Origin: Clostridiales bacterium
GTDB lineage: Bacteria; Bacillota; Clostridia; Oscillospirales; CAG-272
NCBI GenBank assembly: GCA_012727435.1
Contig: JAAYHB010000021.1
Span: forward strand, 183,918 to 247,917
Length of the DNA: 64,000 nt
Direction: 5' to 3'
Below are positions 42,400 to 54,144 of this stretch, piece by piece. The notes under the pieces were generated by a model. That model searched no databases, was not told where the DNA came from, and saw only the letters and a list, made by a program, of their open reading frames with translations. The stretch's first letter is position 1. Every line of letters begins with the position of its first letter. Both the position numbers and the translations under genes were made by a program.

Positions 42400-43158
42400 T
42401 TATCTCAGGATTGTCCAGGTAAGCCCTTCGTCATGGCTGATTAGATATATTGTCGGCAAATACCCGTGATTGTCATGGACGGTGATAGGATATATCGCGG
42501 TGCTGCCGTCAAATGCGGGAGACAAGGGAGTCATTTTCAGGTCGGCATATTCGGCAGGCATATCAACTGTTAATCGCTCCCATGTGTCTCCGCCGTCGGT
42601 GGTGTAGTATATTTTGGGCACTCCAACCTCGTCGGTATAGCGAAAGCTTAAAAATCCGGTTGTTTCTGAGAAAAAGCCGGCGCCGGTAAGCACCTGCGGG
42701 CAGACATCCATCGCATTCCCGATTTCACGCCATACGCCGTCCTCCGAACGATAGAAAATCTTCGTTCTTTGGTATCCCAGCGCGACGTCGCTTAAAATCA
42801 CAACCCAATTCTCGCCGGCATAGGCGTCACAAATATAGCCCGGGGCGCAAAAGTCATCGTAAAAATCCGAGGATAATTCAATAAACGGGGTATCGGGCGA
42901 TTCCTTGAATATTATAAGCCTGTCTCCGTCTTTGTGGCATTTATATAGATTGTCGGTAAAACTCAAAACGTCATCCTCGTCTATATATGTCCGGCCATTA
43001 TTTATCTCTTTGGCGGTCTCTGAGGTGCCTTGAGTGTCTGCCTCCTCACTCAAAAAGCTCTCCTTTTCCAAGGGGTCCTCGCTCTTTATCTCGCAGGAAC
43101 AACAGCAAATCACAAGGCATAAGAGCGCCGCAAACATGAGTATATTTTTTATTGACAT
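42400..43158 (-). CDS. Lipoprotein with Asp-box (BNR-like) repeats
   Basis: 252 aa. Signal peptide with a cysteine-rich lipobox region CCCSC near residue 21. Two Asp-box motifs, YYTTDGGDTWERL near residue 190 and LISHDEGLTWTIL at the very C-terminus, with a related FYRSEDGVWREI near 140, point to a small beta-propeller-like fold as in sialidases and YCF48-like proteins. No catalytic residues can be assigned. The longer frame to 43305 has no signal sequence; ATG 43158 follows AAGGGGGGCG. It has its own promoter and is divergent from the acyl-CoA synthetase gene. Function unknown. Confidence 0.75.
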   Translation of the reverse strand: MSIKNILMFAALLCLVICCCSCEIKSEDPLEKESFLSEEADTQGTSETAKEINNGRTYIDEDDVLSFTDNLYKCHKDGDRLIIFKESPDTPFIELSSDFYDDFCAPGYICDAYAGENWVVILSDVALGYQRTKIFYRSEDGVWREIGNAMDVCPQVLTGAGFFSETTGFLSFRYTDEVGVPKIYYTTDGGDTWERLTVDMPAEYADLKMTPLSPAFDGSTAIYPITVHDNHGYLPTIYLISHDEGLTWTILR

Positions 43159-43180
43159 AATATCGCCCCCCTTTATCGTA

Positions 43181-43209
43181 ATAATATCACAGAAGATCCG
43201 GGGTGTCAA
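43181..43209 (-). promoter_or_regulatory. Promoter of the Asp-box lipoprotein gene
   Basis: Minus strand: TTGACA (43204-43209), 17-nt spacer, TATTAT (43181-43186). Confidence 0.78.
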
Positions 43210-43294
43210 CTTGTTTTGCAGCTTTTGTAAATATTGTTCAGCCCTTTTCCAATCGCTCAAAACTTCCGCCGCACGCCGCGACAAAACAAAGCTG

Positions 43295-43323
43295 TTGACA
43301 AACACCCCATACTATATTATAAT
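43295..43323 (+). promoter_or_regulatory. Consensus promoter of the acyl-CoA synthetase gene
   Basis: TTGACA (43295-43300), 17-nt spacer, TATAAT (43318-43323). About 100 nt of leader follows, with a GC-rich stretch but no riboswitch that I recognise. Confidence 0.85.
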
Positions 43324-43425
43324 AAATCATCTGTTTTGTGGTATTTATTCCCGGGACAGTAAAGGGGCCGCTGGGCCCTGCCCGGCCCCGGAACTTCGGA
43401 TTTACTGAAAGGTGTGGTGATAAAA

Positions 43426-45141
43426 ATGTCAAAACAACAGAAAACCGAGCGGAAATACACGCCGGCCTCGTCAATGAAGCATTTCTGCGAAAAAATCGGC
43501 GAGCACGGCTATAAAATCGCCTATATGTGGTTTGACGGCGCGCACGAGCTTCATGAAATGACCTACCGCGAGCTTGCCGACTCGATAAAAAACCTGTCGG
43601 CCGCTTTCGCCTCTTTCGGCTGGCAGGGGCGCCGCATCGCGATACTCGGCGAGACCTCCCCGCAGTGGATAATAACCTATGCGGCGGCGATCGCCTCGGG
43701 AAATGTCGCAATCCCGCTTGACAAGGAGCTGAAGCTTGAGGAGCTCAGGAGCTTTCTCAGATTTGCCGAGGCCGACGCCCTTGTCTATTCGGGGTCCTTC
43801 AACCGCGCGCTCGAAGATAAGGTGAAAAACGACCCCGCCGTGTCGCTCTATATCCCGATGTCGCTTGAAGACTGCCCCTATGCTGGGGAGAACAACGTCA
43901 TGTCTTTTGACGAGATGTTTGCCCGGGGCGAGCGCTATGTCGCGGGCGGATATGAAATACCCGAACCGCAGGACCTCAACCGCATGGCGGTCATGCTCTT
44001 CACCTCAGGCACTACCGGAACCAGCAAATGCGTCATGCTTTCCGAGAAAAACGTAATCTCGGTGGTGAACGCCGCCTGCGAGAGCGTTGAATTCTATCCC
44101 GAGGACACAATTGTGTCTGTGCTGCCGATACACCATACCTATGAGCTCAGCTGCATGCTGGCAGCCCTCAACTACGGGATGAATATCGGCATTAACGACT
44201 CGTTAAAGCGCGTGCTCAAAAACTTCAATTTCTTCCGGCCTACCGGGCTGGTTCTTGTCCCTCTCTTCATCAACACCATGTACAAGAAAATCTGGGAGGA
44301 GGCAAAAAAGAAAAAGAAAGAAAAAATTCTTAAGGCTGCGCTCGCCACATCCTCCCGGCTGCGCAAAATGGGAATTGACCTGCGCAGGGTGCTCTTTTCT
44401 GATATAATCTCGGCATTCGGCGGGCGGCTCTGCAAGATTATCAGCGGCGGTGCCCCGCTCAATCCCAATATTGCCGAAAAATTCGAGGAGTTCGGCATCA
44501 CAATATGCGAGGGCTACGGGATCACCGAATGCTCGCCGCTCATCTCGGTCAATCCGTATTATGCGAACAAGCACGGCTCGGTAGGTACGGCCGTCAACTG
44601 CTGCACCGTAAGAATCAACCCCGAGGGGGTCAATGAACAGGGATACACCGAGGGCGAAATAGAAGTCAAGGGCGACAATGTCATGCTCGGCTATTATAAA
44701 AACCCCGAGGCTACCGCCGAGGCCTTCACCGAGGACGGCTGGTTCCGCACCGGGGACGTGGGTTACATTGACGAGGACGGATATATCTATATAACCGGGC
44801 GCAAAAAATCGGTAATCGTACTCGAAAACGGGAAAAACGTCTTCCCCGAGGAGATAGAAGAGTATCTCGGCAACCTCAGCACCGTCGCCGAGTGCGTCGT
44901 TGTGGGCCGCAAAAAGGAGGACGACCCCGACACCGTTGTCCTGACTGCTATTATTTACCCGAACTTCGACGCCTTCCCCGAAGGCACCGACATAAATGAA
45001 ATCGCCAAGGCTGTTCAGGCCGAGGTAAATGCCATGAACCGCGGGCTGGTCGGCTACAAGCAGATAAGAAAGGTCGAAATCCGGAAAACCGAATTTGAGA
45101 AAACAACCTCCCGCAAAATCAAGCGCCATCTTGTCAAATAA
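43426..45141 (+). CDS. AMP-binding long-chain acyl-CoA synthetase-like ligase
   Basis: 571 aa of the ANL superfamily; activates a carboxylic acid to the acyl-adenylate and on to a thioester. P-loop MLFTSGTTGTSKCVMLS near residue 192, A5 motif EGYGITECSP near 360, A7 TGDVGYIDEDGYIYITGR near 440 with A8 RKKSVIVLENGKNVFPEEIE. The order fits fatty-acid:CoA ligases (FadD-like), though acyl-ACP ligases are similar. The C-terminal catalytic lysine (A10) lies in the TTSRKIKR end. ATG 43426 is preferred over GTG 43414. It is monocistronic, with a consensus promoter and a strong terminator. Confidence 0.87.
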   Translation: MSKQQKTERKYTPASSMKHFCEKIGEHGYKIAYMWFDGAHELHEMTYRELADSIKNLSAAFASFGWQGRRIAILGETSPQWIITYAAAIASGNVAIPLDKELKLEELRSFLRFAEADALVYSGSFNRALEDKVKNDPAVSLYIPMSLEDCPYAGENNVMSFDEMFARGERYVAGGYEIPEPQDLNRMAVMLFTSGTTGTSKCVMLSEKNVISVVNAACESVEFYPEDTIVSVLPIHHTYELSCMLAALNYGMNIGINDSLKRVLKNFNFFRPTGLVLVPLFINTMYKKIWEEAKKKKKEKILKAALATSSRLRKMGIDLRRVLFSDIISAFGGRLCKIISGGAPLNPNIAEKFEEFGITICEGYGITECSPLISVNPYYANKHGSVGTAVNCCTVRINPEGVNEQGYTEGEIEVKGDNVMLGYYKNPEATAEAFTEDGWFRTGDVGYIDEDGYIYITGRKKSVIVLENGKNVFPEEIEEYLGNLSTVAECVVVGRKKEDDPDTVVLTAIIYPNFDAFPEGTDINEIAKAVQAEVNAMNRGLVGYKQIRKVEIRKTEFEKTTSRKIKRHLVK

Positions 45142-45147
45142 GCAAAG

Positions 45148-45180
45148 GCGGGCATCCGAGACACGGATGCCCGCTTTTTT
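45148..45180 (+). terminator. Terminator of the acyl-CoA synthetase gene
   Basis: GCGGGCATCCG, loop AGACA, CGGATGCCCGCTTTTTT. Confidence 0.9.
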
Positions 45181-45280
45181 ACTGTCAGAATATTGTCAGC
45201 CGCAGCCTTTTTTGAATGATAAAATGTTTGCGGGATAACAGAAAAGCCGTCAGAGCGGCGCGCCGGACAAGGAGTGTGCC

Positions 45281-45535
45281 ATGACATGGGAAATAGCCCT
45301 CGGCTTTTTTGCAATAATTTCAACTTTTTTGGGAGTTATGAAAGTGGCGGTAAAGGTCAACCGCACGCTTAACATGCTTGAGGCCGCGGTCAACAGGCTA
45401 AACGAGCAAATCGAACGCCAAAACAAAAAAAACGAGAGGTTTTTCGAGCAGCTCTCAAATCACGAGCGCCGTATCTCAAAAATCGAAGACTTCGGGATAA
45501 TCTGCAAAAGAGAAGAAAGGAGCGCAAATCTATGA
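45281..45535 (+). CDS. Small membrane/coiled-coil protein, XhlA-like holin accessory
   Basis: 84 aa: an N-terminal membrane segment (ALGFFAIISTFLGVMKVAV, residues 6-24), then a coiled coil (MLEAAVNRLNEQIERQNKKN to ~70). This layout is that of XhlA/haemolysin-type partners of phage holins, though XhlA usually has its membrane helix at the other end. ATG 45281 has AAGGAG 9 nt upstream. Its last bases overlap the start of the holin-like gene (ATGA). No other phage gene is near. Confidence 0.6.
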   Translation: MTWEIALGFFAIISTFLGVMKVAVKVNRTLNMLEAAVNRLNEQIERQNKKNERFFEQLSNHERRISKIEDFGIICKREERSANL

Positions 45536-45759
45536 AGATAAACTGGAAACAAAAGCTTTCAAGCCGCCGGTTCTGGGCGGCCGTCGCCGGCTTTGTCACC
45601 GCCCTTTGTGCCGCCTTTCGGGTCGATGACATGACCTCAAACCAGATAGCCGCGGTCATCTGTGCCCTCGGTATCCTTGCGGCATATATAATCGGCGAGT
45701 CCTGCGTGGACGCATCACGGGCATCAGACTCCGCCGAAAACTCTGGCGACGATAATTAA
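45532..45759 (+). CDS. Phage-holin-like small membrane protein
   Basis: 75 aa, two hydrophobic segments (WAAVAGFVTALCAAF and IAAVICALGILAAYIIG). The frame KINWKQKLSSRRFW at the start and AAYIIGESCVDASRA near the end are typical of small holins of Gram-positive phages, such as the phi-LC3-like and related families. AGAAAGGAG lies ahead of ATG 45532. Together with the upstream coiled-coil gene it forms a two-gene unit ahead of dnaA, without endolysin or structural genes. Confidence 0.7.
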   Translation: MKINWKQKLSSRRFWAAVAGFVTALCAAFRVDDMTSNQIAAVICALGILAAYIIGESCVDASRASDSAENSGDDN

Positions 45760-45819
45760 CCCCAGTTGAAGAATTCTTGTGAGGCCCTGCCCCACACCCC
45801 ATTTTACGCAAATTCCGCA

Positions 45820-45846
45820 GTGCGGGTCCACAACCCGCGCTTTTTG
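45820..45846 (+). terminator. Terminator behind the holin-like pair
   Basis: GTGCGGGT, loop, ACCCGCGCTTTTTG. Just before it, 45782-45802, lies a reverse-strand copy of the GGGGTGTGGGGC repeat module. Confidence 0.65.
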
Positions 45847-45881
45847 TATGTTTGGAAAACCGCATATGAAATCGGCAATAT

Positions 45882-45923
45882 TTGAAGTTGCATATTGTAA
45901 AATATATAATTATATGATATAAT
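45882..45923 (+). promoter_or_regulatory. Overlapping promoters of dnaA
   Basis: TTGAAG (45882) and TATAAT (45905) with 17 nt between them, and TTGTAA (45895) and TATAAT (45918), also with a 17-nt spacer. About 100 nt of leader follows, with an imperfect repeat around CAGGATTCAG and CAGGACAGATTCAG. I saw no perfect DnaA box here. Confidence 0.7.
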
Positions 45924-46026
45924 ATATATATGTTTAAGAGAGCAGGATTCAGTTTTGATTCCCTGCTTTTTGATAATAAAAAGCAGAAAAAACAGGACAG
46001 ATTCAGTAAAAACAAGGAGACCTCAA

Positions 46027-47436
46027 ATGCCCTATACCGAAGACCTGCTGAAAATCTGGCAGCGGGTTATCGAAAATTTCGGGGATTCGATGCCGCGCGC
46101 CACCATTGAAAATATGTTCTACGACATCGTCGTCGAATCCTTTGACGGCAGTGTCGCGGTATTGTCTATACATTCGGAATACAGGCACTCTCTGATAGTA
46201 AAAAAATATCTTGAAAAAATCAGAAGCTTGATTTCCGAACAGCTCGGCAAACAGATTTCCCTTGTTTTCAAATACAGCGGCTCAAGCAAATATTACATCG
46301 ACCAGTTAAAACTCGAGTATAACCTGCCCGGCGGCGAGCCGGCCGTGAGAATCGACCCGCCAAAGGCATATTCCGGAGAAAACAAAGAAGAACACACACG
46401 GCCGGTTTCAACCCTTCCTCCCTGCAACCAGGAGTATACCTTCAGTAACTTTATCGTCGGCAATTCGAATAAATTTGCACACGCCGCCTGCGTGGCGGTA
46501 GCCGAAAGACCGGCGACCGATTATAACCCCCTCTTTATCTACGGGCAGAGCGGACTGGGAAAAACACACCTGCTTTACGCCATTACCAACGAACTTATAA
46601 AAAAGAAGCCCGACATTAATATAATTTATACCAAAAGCGAGGATTTTACGAATTATCTTGTCGAATGCCTGAAAGACCGCGCGATGGACCGGTTCCGTCA
46701 GAAGTTCCGCAGCTGCGACGTGCTGCTCATCGACGACATTCAGTTCATCGCCGGAAAGGACTCAACACAGGAGGAATTCTTTCATACCTTCAACGCCCTA
46801 TATGAAGAGCACAAGCAGATAATCCTCACTTCAGACCGGCCTCCTTCAGATATAAAAACCCTCGAATACCGGCTGAAAACCCGGTTTGAGTGGGGGCTTA
46901 TCGCCGATATACAGCCCCCCGAGTTTGAGCTCCGTCTGGCCATAATAAAAAAGAAGTCAGAGCAGGCCGGAATTAATATCCCCGACGATGTCTGCGAATT
47001 TCTGGCCGAAAACCTGCGAACAAATATCCGCCAGATCGAAGGTTCGATAAAAAAGCTGCGGGCACTGAGTTTTCTGACCGGAACCGACATTACCATGGAG
47101 ATGGCGCGGGGCTGTGTAGCCGAGCTGCTCGGCGGTGCCGAGCCGGTAAGCGTGACGGTTGATAAAATATTTGCCGCGGTCTATAAAAAATACGGGATCC
47201 CGAAAGAGGACATCCTCGGCTCACGGCGCACTAAAGAAATAGCCTTTGCACGCCATGTCACCTCATACTTAATCCGGAATATTACCGAAATGTCTCTGCC
47301 GAATATCGGAAAGCTGCTCGGTCGCGACCACTCGACCATCATTTCCTCAATCGACACAATAGAAAAAAAGCTGCGCACTGACAAAATTTTCAACATTGAG
47401 ATTGAACAGATGATAAAAGAAGTAAACGGCCACTGA
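46027..47436 (+). CDS. dnaA: Chromosomal replication initiator DnaA
   Basis: 469-aa AAA+ initiator that binds DnaA boxes and opens oriC. Domain I covers residues ~1-85; domain III starts with YTFSNFIVGNSNKFAHAA and has Walker A GQSGLGKTHL and Walker B VLLIDDIQFIAGK; the box VII/sensor-2 regions follow. Domain IV ends with the DNA-binding signature GRDHSTIISSIDTIEKKL. A longer frame to 45955 exists; ATG 46027 has AAGGAG 9 nt upstream and fits the family start. Confidence 0.97.
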   Translation: MPYTEDLLKIWQRVIENFGDSMPRATIENMFYDIVVESFDGSVAVLSIHSEYRHSLIVKKYLEKIRSLISEQLGKQISLVFKYSGSSKYYIDQLKLEYNLPGGEPAVRIDPPKAYSGENKEEHTRPVSTLPPCNQEYTFSNFIVGNSNKFAHAACVAVAERPATDYNPLFIYGQSGLGKTHLLYAITNELIKKKPDINIIYTKSEDFTNYLVECLKDRAMDRFRQKFRSCDVLLIDDIQFIAGKDSTQEEFFHTFNALYEEHKQIILTSDRPPSDIKTLEYRLKTRFEWGLIADIQPPEFELRLAIIKKKSEQAGINIPDDVCEFLAENLRTNIRQIEGSIKKLRALSFLTGTDITMEMARGCVAELLGGAEPVSVTVDKIFAAVYKKYGIPKEDILGSRRTKEIAFARHVTSYLIRNITEMSLPNIGKLLGRDHSTIISSIDTIEKKLRTDKIFNIEIEQMIKEVNGH

Positions 47437-47448
47437 AAAGTCTATGGC

Positions 47449-47880
47449 TTTTCAACAGTTTTTACATAGGAAATCCCGGGCTGTTTCGCATCTGAGGATT
47501 TCTGGTTGATAAGCCGCTTTATTGTCAGGGGTCAAAAATGAATTTTCCTTATATCTAAAGTGTTTTTGGTTGTCAACAACACTTTTCCACAGGCCTGTTG
47601 AAAACCCTGATGATAACTCAAAAATTCATACCGGCAGCCGGGTTATCAACAACAAAGAAGGCTAATTTATCTCACATATCACGAGATTATGTTCAGCCGG
47701 TTTTAGCCGTGGCTAAAACTCAGGAAACATTTGAGTTTTTCACTTTAATTCAACATCAGATTATGGGTGCGGTAATTAAAAAAATCTTTTATTATCAATG
47801 CAAATAAGGTTTTCCACATACAAATGTGCCTTTACTACTTCTTATAAAATTTATTACTTAATATTTGTCTTATAAAAGAA
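47449..47880. other. Probable chromosomal replication origin (oriC)
   Basis: The 519-bp gap between dnaA and dnaN holds seven DnaA-box-like 9-mers: TTTTCAACA 47449, GGTTGATAA 47504 (reverse), TTGTCAACA 47570, TTTTCCACA 47583, TGTTGAAAA 47596 (reverse), TTATCAACA 47643 and TTTTCCACA 47810. Most differ from TTATCCACA by one or two bases. The four boxes within 47570-47604 form a tight cluster. An AT-rich stretch at 47819-47880 is a good unwinding candidate. Position, box density and AT content agree with the usual dnaA-dnaN origin of Gram-positive bacteria. Confidence 0.85.
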
Positions 47881-47955
47881 AGTCCTGTTGGATTTCAGCC
47901 TCGCGTACCGGTGAACTTGCCATTTTAAATAAACTACAAAAAGGAGAAGCTACAA

Positions 47956-49107
47956 ATGAAAGTAGTATTTGACCGAAAACTTCTCTGTTCAGTTTTCCCG
48001 CCGCTGATGTGTGCGGTGTCGAACAAATCCACCCTGCCTGCGCTAGAGGGGGTGCTTATTGAGGCATATGACGACAACTATTGCATACTCACAACATACG
48101 ACACCGACAAGGGAATAAGGCTGCGCATCGACGCCAGGGTATTTGCTTCCGGGCGTTACATAGTGAACGCTCAAAGGTTTTTTCAGGTAGCGAGAGCTAT
48201 GGACGGGGACGAAATTGAGTTGACCATAGACTCAAAACTTACTGCTAAAATTTTAAGCGGCAGGTCATCACATAAAATGCCTGCCTTAGAAGGAGACGAT
48301 TTTCCTTCTCTTCCCGAAATTGCCCACGAGAAGGGGTTTGTGATCGGGCAGGCGCTGCTGAAAAAAATGATCTCCCAGGTGTCTCATGCGATGGGGGTAG
48401 ACGACACGCGGCCGGTGCTTAACGGCTGCTATATGAAGGTTGAGGATAAAACCATAACCCTGGTATCCTGCGACAGTTTCAGCCTTGCAAAAAGGGTGGC
48501 CAAAACCGAGATACAGAACAAAAACAGCGACAACTCGCCGCTTGACTTTTCGTTTATCGTGCCTGTACGGACCGTAAACGAGCTGATAAAGCTGCTCTCG
48601 GACGACGAAGAGGAGTATGCCGAGATATATATGACCAAGAAGAACATCGTCTTTATACTCGGCGGCATTACCTTCTTCTCGCGTCTGATTGACGGCGAGT
48701 ATATAGATTACAACAGAATAATTATAAAGAACCACAAAATCACGGCGATTCTGAACCATGACGAGTTTATCTCGGCCCTGGAGCGTGCGGCGCTTGTCAC
48801 AGAGGAGAAGGTTGCCGGGAGCGTGAGGTCACCCGTGAAGCTTGAGTTTTCGGGAGAAGTGCTCAAAATTATGGCCAGCTCGTCTACCGGGAGTACCTAT
48901 GACGAGATTTTGATAAAGCATGAGGGCGAGGATATACTGATAGGCTTCAATAACCGTTTCCTCATGAATAATGTGCGCGCCTGCGGCGGCGAGCGCATAA
49001 AGCTGTCGCTCTCAAGCCCGCTTACCAGCATGAACATCGAGCCCGAAGAAAACCCCGAGGACGGCGAAGAACTTTTCATGCTGCTGCCCATACGCATGAA
49101 GGAATGA
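47956..49107 (+). CDS. dnaN: DNA polymerase III beta subunit (sliding clamp)
   Basis: 383 aa. Ring-shaped clamp that holds the replicative polymerase on DNA; three similar domains of about 125 residues. Family segments include KSTLPALEGVLIEA near residue 29, MISQVSHAMGVDDTRPVLNG near 140 (start of domain 2) and the C-terminal LLPIRM clamp end. ATG 47956 has AAAAGGAG upstream. Its stop codon overlaps the recF start (ATGA), so recF is coupled. The S4-domain gene yaaA, often placed between dnaN and recF, is missing here. Confidence 0.97.
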   Translation: MKVVFDRKLLCSVFPPLMCAVSNKSTLPALEGVLIEAYDDNYCILTTYDTDKGIRLRIDARVFASGRYIVNAQRFFQVARAMDGDEIELTIDSKLTAKILSGRSSHKMPALEGDDFPSLPEIAHEKGFVIGQALLKKMISQVSHAMGVDDTRPVLNGCYMKVEDKTITLVSCDSFSLAKRVAKTEIQNKNSDNSPLDFSFIVPVRTVNELIKLLSDDEEEYAEIYMTKKNIVFILGGITFFSRLIDGEYIDYNRIIIKNHKITAILNHDEFISALERAALVTEEKVAGSVRSPVKLEFSGEVLKIMASSSTGSTYDEILIKHEGEDILIGFNNRFLMNNVRACGGERIKLSLSSPLTSMNIEPEENPEDGEELFMLLPIRMKE

Positions 49108-50215
49108 TCTGCCGCAAAGTAACACTTGAGAATTTCCGGAATATTTCGGCTGCCGAGGTCTGTTTTTGCGAGGGTGTAAATATCCTTGTCGGGGAGAACG
49201 GCGCGGGAAAGACCAATCTAATTGAGGCTATTTGTCTTGCGTCAATAGGAAAATCCCATCGGGGGGCCGGCGAGGATGAGCTGATAAACTTTTCTGCCTC
49301 AAGGAGCCGTATATCGGTGGATTTTTCGGACTCGGTCCGCATCCAGAATATTTCGGTCTCGCTTGAGCGTGGCAGGCGGCGGCAGGTCGAGCTGAACAAG
49401 GTGAGCATAAACCGGCTCTCGGACATGGTCGGGGTCTTCAATACCGTGCTTTTCTGTCCCGAACACCTTTCGATTATCAAGGACGGACCGTCGGCGCGCC
49501 GCAATTACCTTGATGTCGCCATCTCACAGCTCCGCCCTCTTTACATCGCGTCGCTCCAGAGGTACAACCATATACTGAAGCAGCGGAATATGCTTATCAG
49601 AAGTGCGAAAGACGACCGGCGCACCTTTGATGAGACGATTGACTTCTGGTCCGAGCAGCTTGCCGCCGAAGCGGCAACAATAGCGTCAATCCGGGCCGAA
49701 TATATAAGGCGCGCCGGCGGTTATGTCGCGGCAATCTTCTCGGAGATGACCGGCGACAGAGAGGTCCCTAAACTCAGGTATATAGGTTCCTCAAAAGACG
49801 AGGAAGACTTTTATTTTGACCGTGAGGCGGTTAAAAAAAGATACATGGAGCTGCTGTCTTCCTCTCACGAGCGCGAAATTGCCGCCGAGTGCACCCTCTG
49901 GGGCATCCATAAGGATGATATAGAGGTCACCCTCAACGGCCGCCCGGCGCGGATTTACGCCTCACAGGGGCAGCAAAGATCGCTCTCGCTGGCGCTCAAG
50001 CTCACCGAGGGAGAAATCTGCCGCGAGGCAAGAGGCGAATACCCGGTTTTCCTGCTCGACGACGTGCTCTCGGAGCTCGACGAGGGCAGGAGAAAATATC
50101 TTCTCAGCAATATCGGCAGCCGTCAGGTGGTAATTACCACCTGCGAGCCGGCGGCGCTGCAGAGCGCTAAGGTAATACATGTAAAAAACGGAACTTATGA
50201 GGTTGTTTTGAGCTG

Positions 50216-50216
<1 letters not shown>
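49104..50216 (+). CDS. recF: DNA replication and repair protein RecF
   Basis: 370-aa SMC-like ATPase that loads RecA at single-strand gaps. Walker A VGENGAGKTNLIEAI near residue 30, signature YASQGQQRSLSLALKL near 290 and Walker B YPVFLLDDVLSELDEGRR near 315. The start overlaps dnaN by 4 nt and the stop overlaps the start of the RemB-like gene by one base. Confidence 0.96.
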
Positions 50217-52541
<2,325 letters not shown>

Positions 52542-52572
52542 AACCCGCCGCGGCGGTCATTGGGGGAAGCCT

Positions 52573-53163
52573 ATGTTTTATGTGAGAAGAAAAATAATCA
52601 TCATTTTTCTGACAGCAGCCATGTTGTTGCTGCTGGTCTCCTGTTCCCGCCCTCCCGAACTTTCGGAAATATATGATGAAGTCGTGAGCGTGATCGAAGC
52701 CTCATATGAGATAAACGAAATATACTTCGGCCACGGGCTGCCGACAAGCGACATTGATTCGGGTCTCTCGGGCTACAGCAGGGTGCGGGAGGACGCAAAA
52801 TACAGGTCGATTGACCAAATCAAAGCGGCAACCGAGCAGGTATATTGCAAAGATTACCGCGAAGGCCTGTATGAGGTAGCCTTCAAGGGAGTGTCGAATT
52901 TCACAGAAGGTGTCTATGGCGTGGTAAAGGCAAGGTTTATCGAGCATCAAGGCTACCTCTTTCAGGACAGCAACGCCAAGGCGCTGATTAACGCAAAACG
53001 GGTTTACGATTTTTCCACAATGAAGATCGTCAAACCCTCAAACGCAAAGCACATAAATATAAGCATAGATTCCCGCCTTGAGGGCAGTGAGGAGATTTTA
53101 AACATCACCCTGTCGTTTGTCTTTGAAAACGGGCGCTGGCTCCTCAATTCCCCGACCTACTGA
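52573..53163 (+). CDS. Small lipoprotein of unknown function
   Basis: 196 aa. Signal peptide with lipobox LVSC (Cys24) and then a soluble domain (residues ~30-196) with alternating helices and strands (IYDEVVSVIEASYEINEIYF, FVFENGRWLLNSPTY at the end). I do not recognise the family; the last segment resembles the final strand of DUF4878- or NTF2-like domains, but this is weak. ATG 52573 has GGGGGAAG upstream; the longer frame from 52531 overlaps gyrB. It lies 31 nt after gyrB and 1 nt before the kinase gene, so it is part of the gyr transcript. Confidence 0.7.
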   Translation: MFYVRRKIIIIFLTAAMLLLLVSCSRPPELSEIYDEVVSVIEASYEINEIYFGHGLPTSDIDSGLSGYSRVREDAKYRSIDQIKAATEQVYCKDYREGLYEVAFKGVSNFTEGVYGVVKARFIEHQGYLFQDSNAKALINAKRVYDFSTMKIVKPSNAKHINISIDSRLEGSEEILNITLSFVFENGRWLLNSPTY

Positions 53164-53164
53164 A

Positions 53165-54115
53165 ATGAAAATTGCCATACTAACACTGAACCCGGGAGTA
53201 GACCGGATTATATATCTTGACACCCCGGCAAGGCTCGGCACCCTCAACCGCGCGGTCCGCAGTATCGTCAGCCAGGGGAGCAAAGGCGCAAATGTTTCCA
53301 TTATGCTCAGGACCCTTGGCGCCGACCCCGATTATTTCAGCTTCACCGGCGGGGCGCTCGGGGAGCTTCTCGAAGGTTTTACAAAAAAACACGGGGTTAA
53401 GTCGCATTTTGTCAGGACTGCCTGCGGAGTGCGGACAAACACCAAAATTATCGACTCAGGCGGCGTCTGCACCGAGTTCAACGAAGCCGGCGGCCCGGTT
53501 GCCCCCGAAGAGCTTGAGGCGCTGCTCGGCAAACTTTTCTCAGACAACCACGACATAGCAGTTATCAACGGAAGTATTCCACAGGGTGTGGATAAGTGTG
53601 TGTATAACCGGATTGTCAGGCAGCTCAATGCAAAGGGGACATTTACGGTGCTCGACGCCGACGGAGAGGCATTGAAGCACGGCCTTTCTGCCCGGCCCGC
53701 CCTCATCAAGCCCAACCTCCGTGAACTTGCCGGAATTCTCGGCAAAAACGAGGTCGAGCTTGATTCAAAGGAACAGGTGTTCTCGGGCTGCCGGGCGCTC
53801 CGAGAAAAATACGGCTGCGACATAATCTGCACGCTTGACGGGCGCGGCTCGGTTTTTTGCGGTGACGGGGGCGGGTATTATGTCGACGCGGCAGAAGTGC
53901 CGCTGTGCGGCTTCTCGGGCGCGGGGGACACATACCTTGCCGCCTATCTCTACAAGAGATATATCGCCCGGGAGAGCCTTGCCGCCTCTCTTGCCTATGC
54001 CTCGGCGGCGGCCGGCGCCAAAGTGACGTTGCCGGGGACCGAGCTGCCGAGTACAGAGCAGATTGAACAGATATACAAAGCCGGCATAAAAGTCAGGCCG
54101 GCGGCTGAAAAATAA
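53165..54115 (+). CDS. PfkB-family sugar kinase, 1-phosphofructokinase-like
   Basis: 316 aa. The start [19 protein letters not shown] and the pair of PfkB signatures ([17 protein letters not shown] near residue 40, [17 protein letters not shown] near 250 with the catalytic Asp in GAGDT) fit the FruK/LacC branch, which phosphorylates fructose-1-phosphate or tagatose-6-phosphate. No PTS or other sugar gene is adjacent, so the substrate cannot be settled. ATG 53165 begins 1 nt after the lipoprotein stop codon; gyrA starts 29 nt downstream. Confidence 0.85.
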   Translation: MKIAILTLNPGVDRIIYLDTPARLGTLNRAVRSIVSQGSKGANVSIMLRTLGADPDYFSFTGGALGELLEGFTKKHGVKSHFVRTACGVRTNTKIIDSGGVCTEFNEAGGPVAPEELEALLGKLFSDNHDIAVINGSIPQGVDKCVYNRIVRQLNAKGTFTVLDADGEALKHGLSARPALIKPNLRELAGILGKNEVELDSKEQVFSGCRALREKYGCDIICTLDGRGSVFCGDGGGYYVDAAEVPLCGFSGAGDTYLAAYLYKRYIARESLAASLAYASAAAGAKVTLPGTELPSTEQIEQIYKAGIKVRPAAEK

Positions 54116-54144
54116 CCAATTACCCGAAAGGCAGTATAAAAGAA

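Noticed and set aside
47598..47807. 69-codon plus-strand ORF between dnaA and dnaN
   Set aside because: It begins inside a DnaA-box cluster, has no ribosome site and its translation is low-complexity; the stretch is better explained as oriC.
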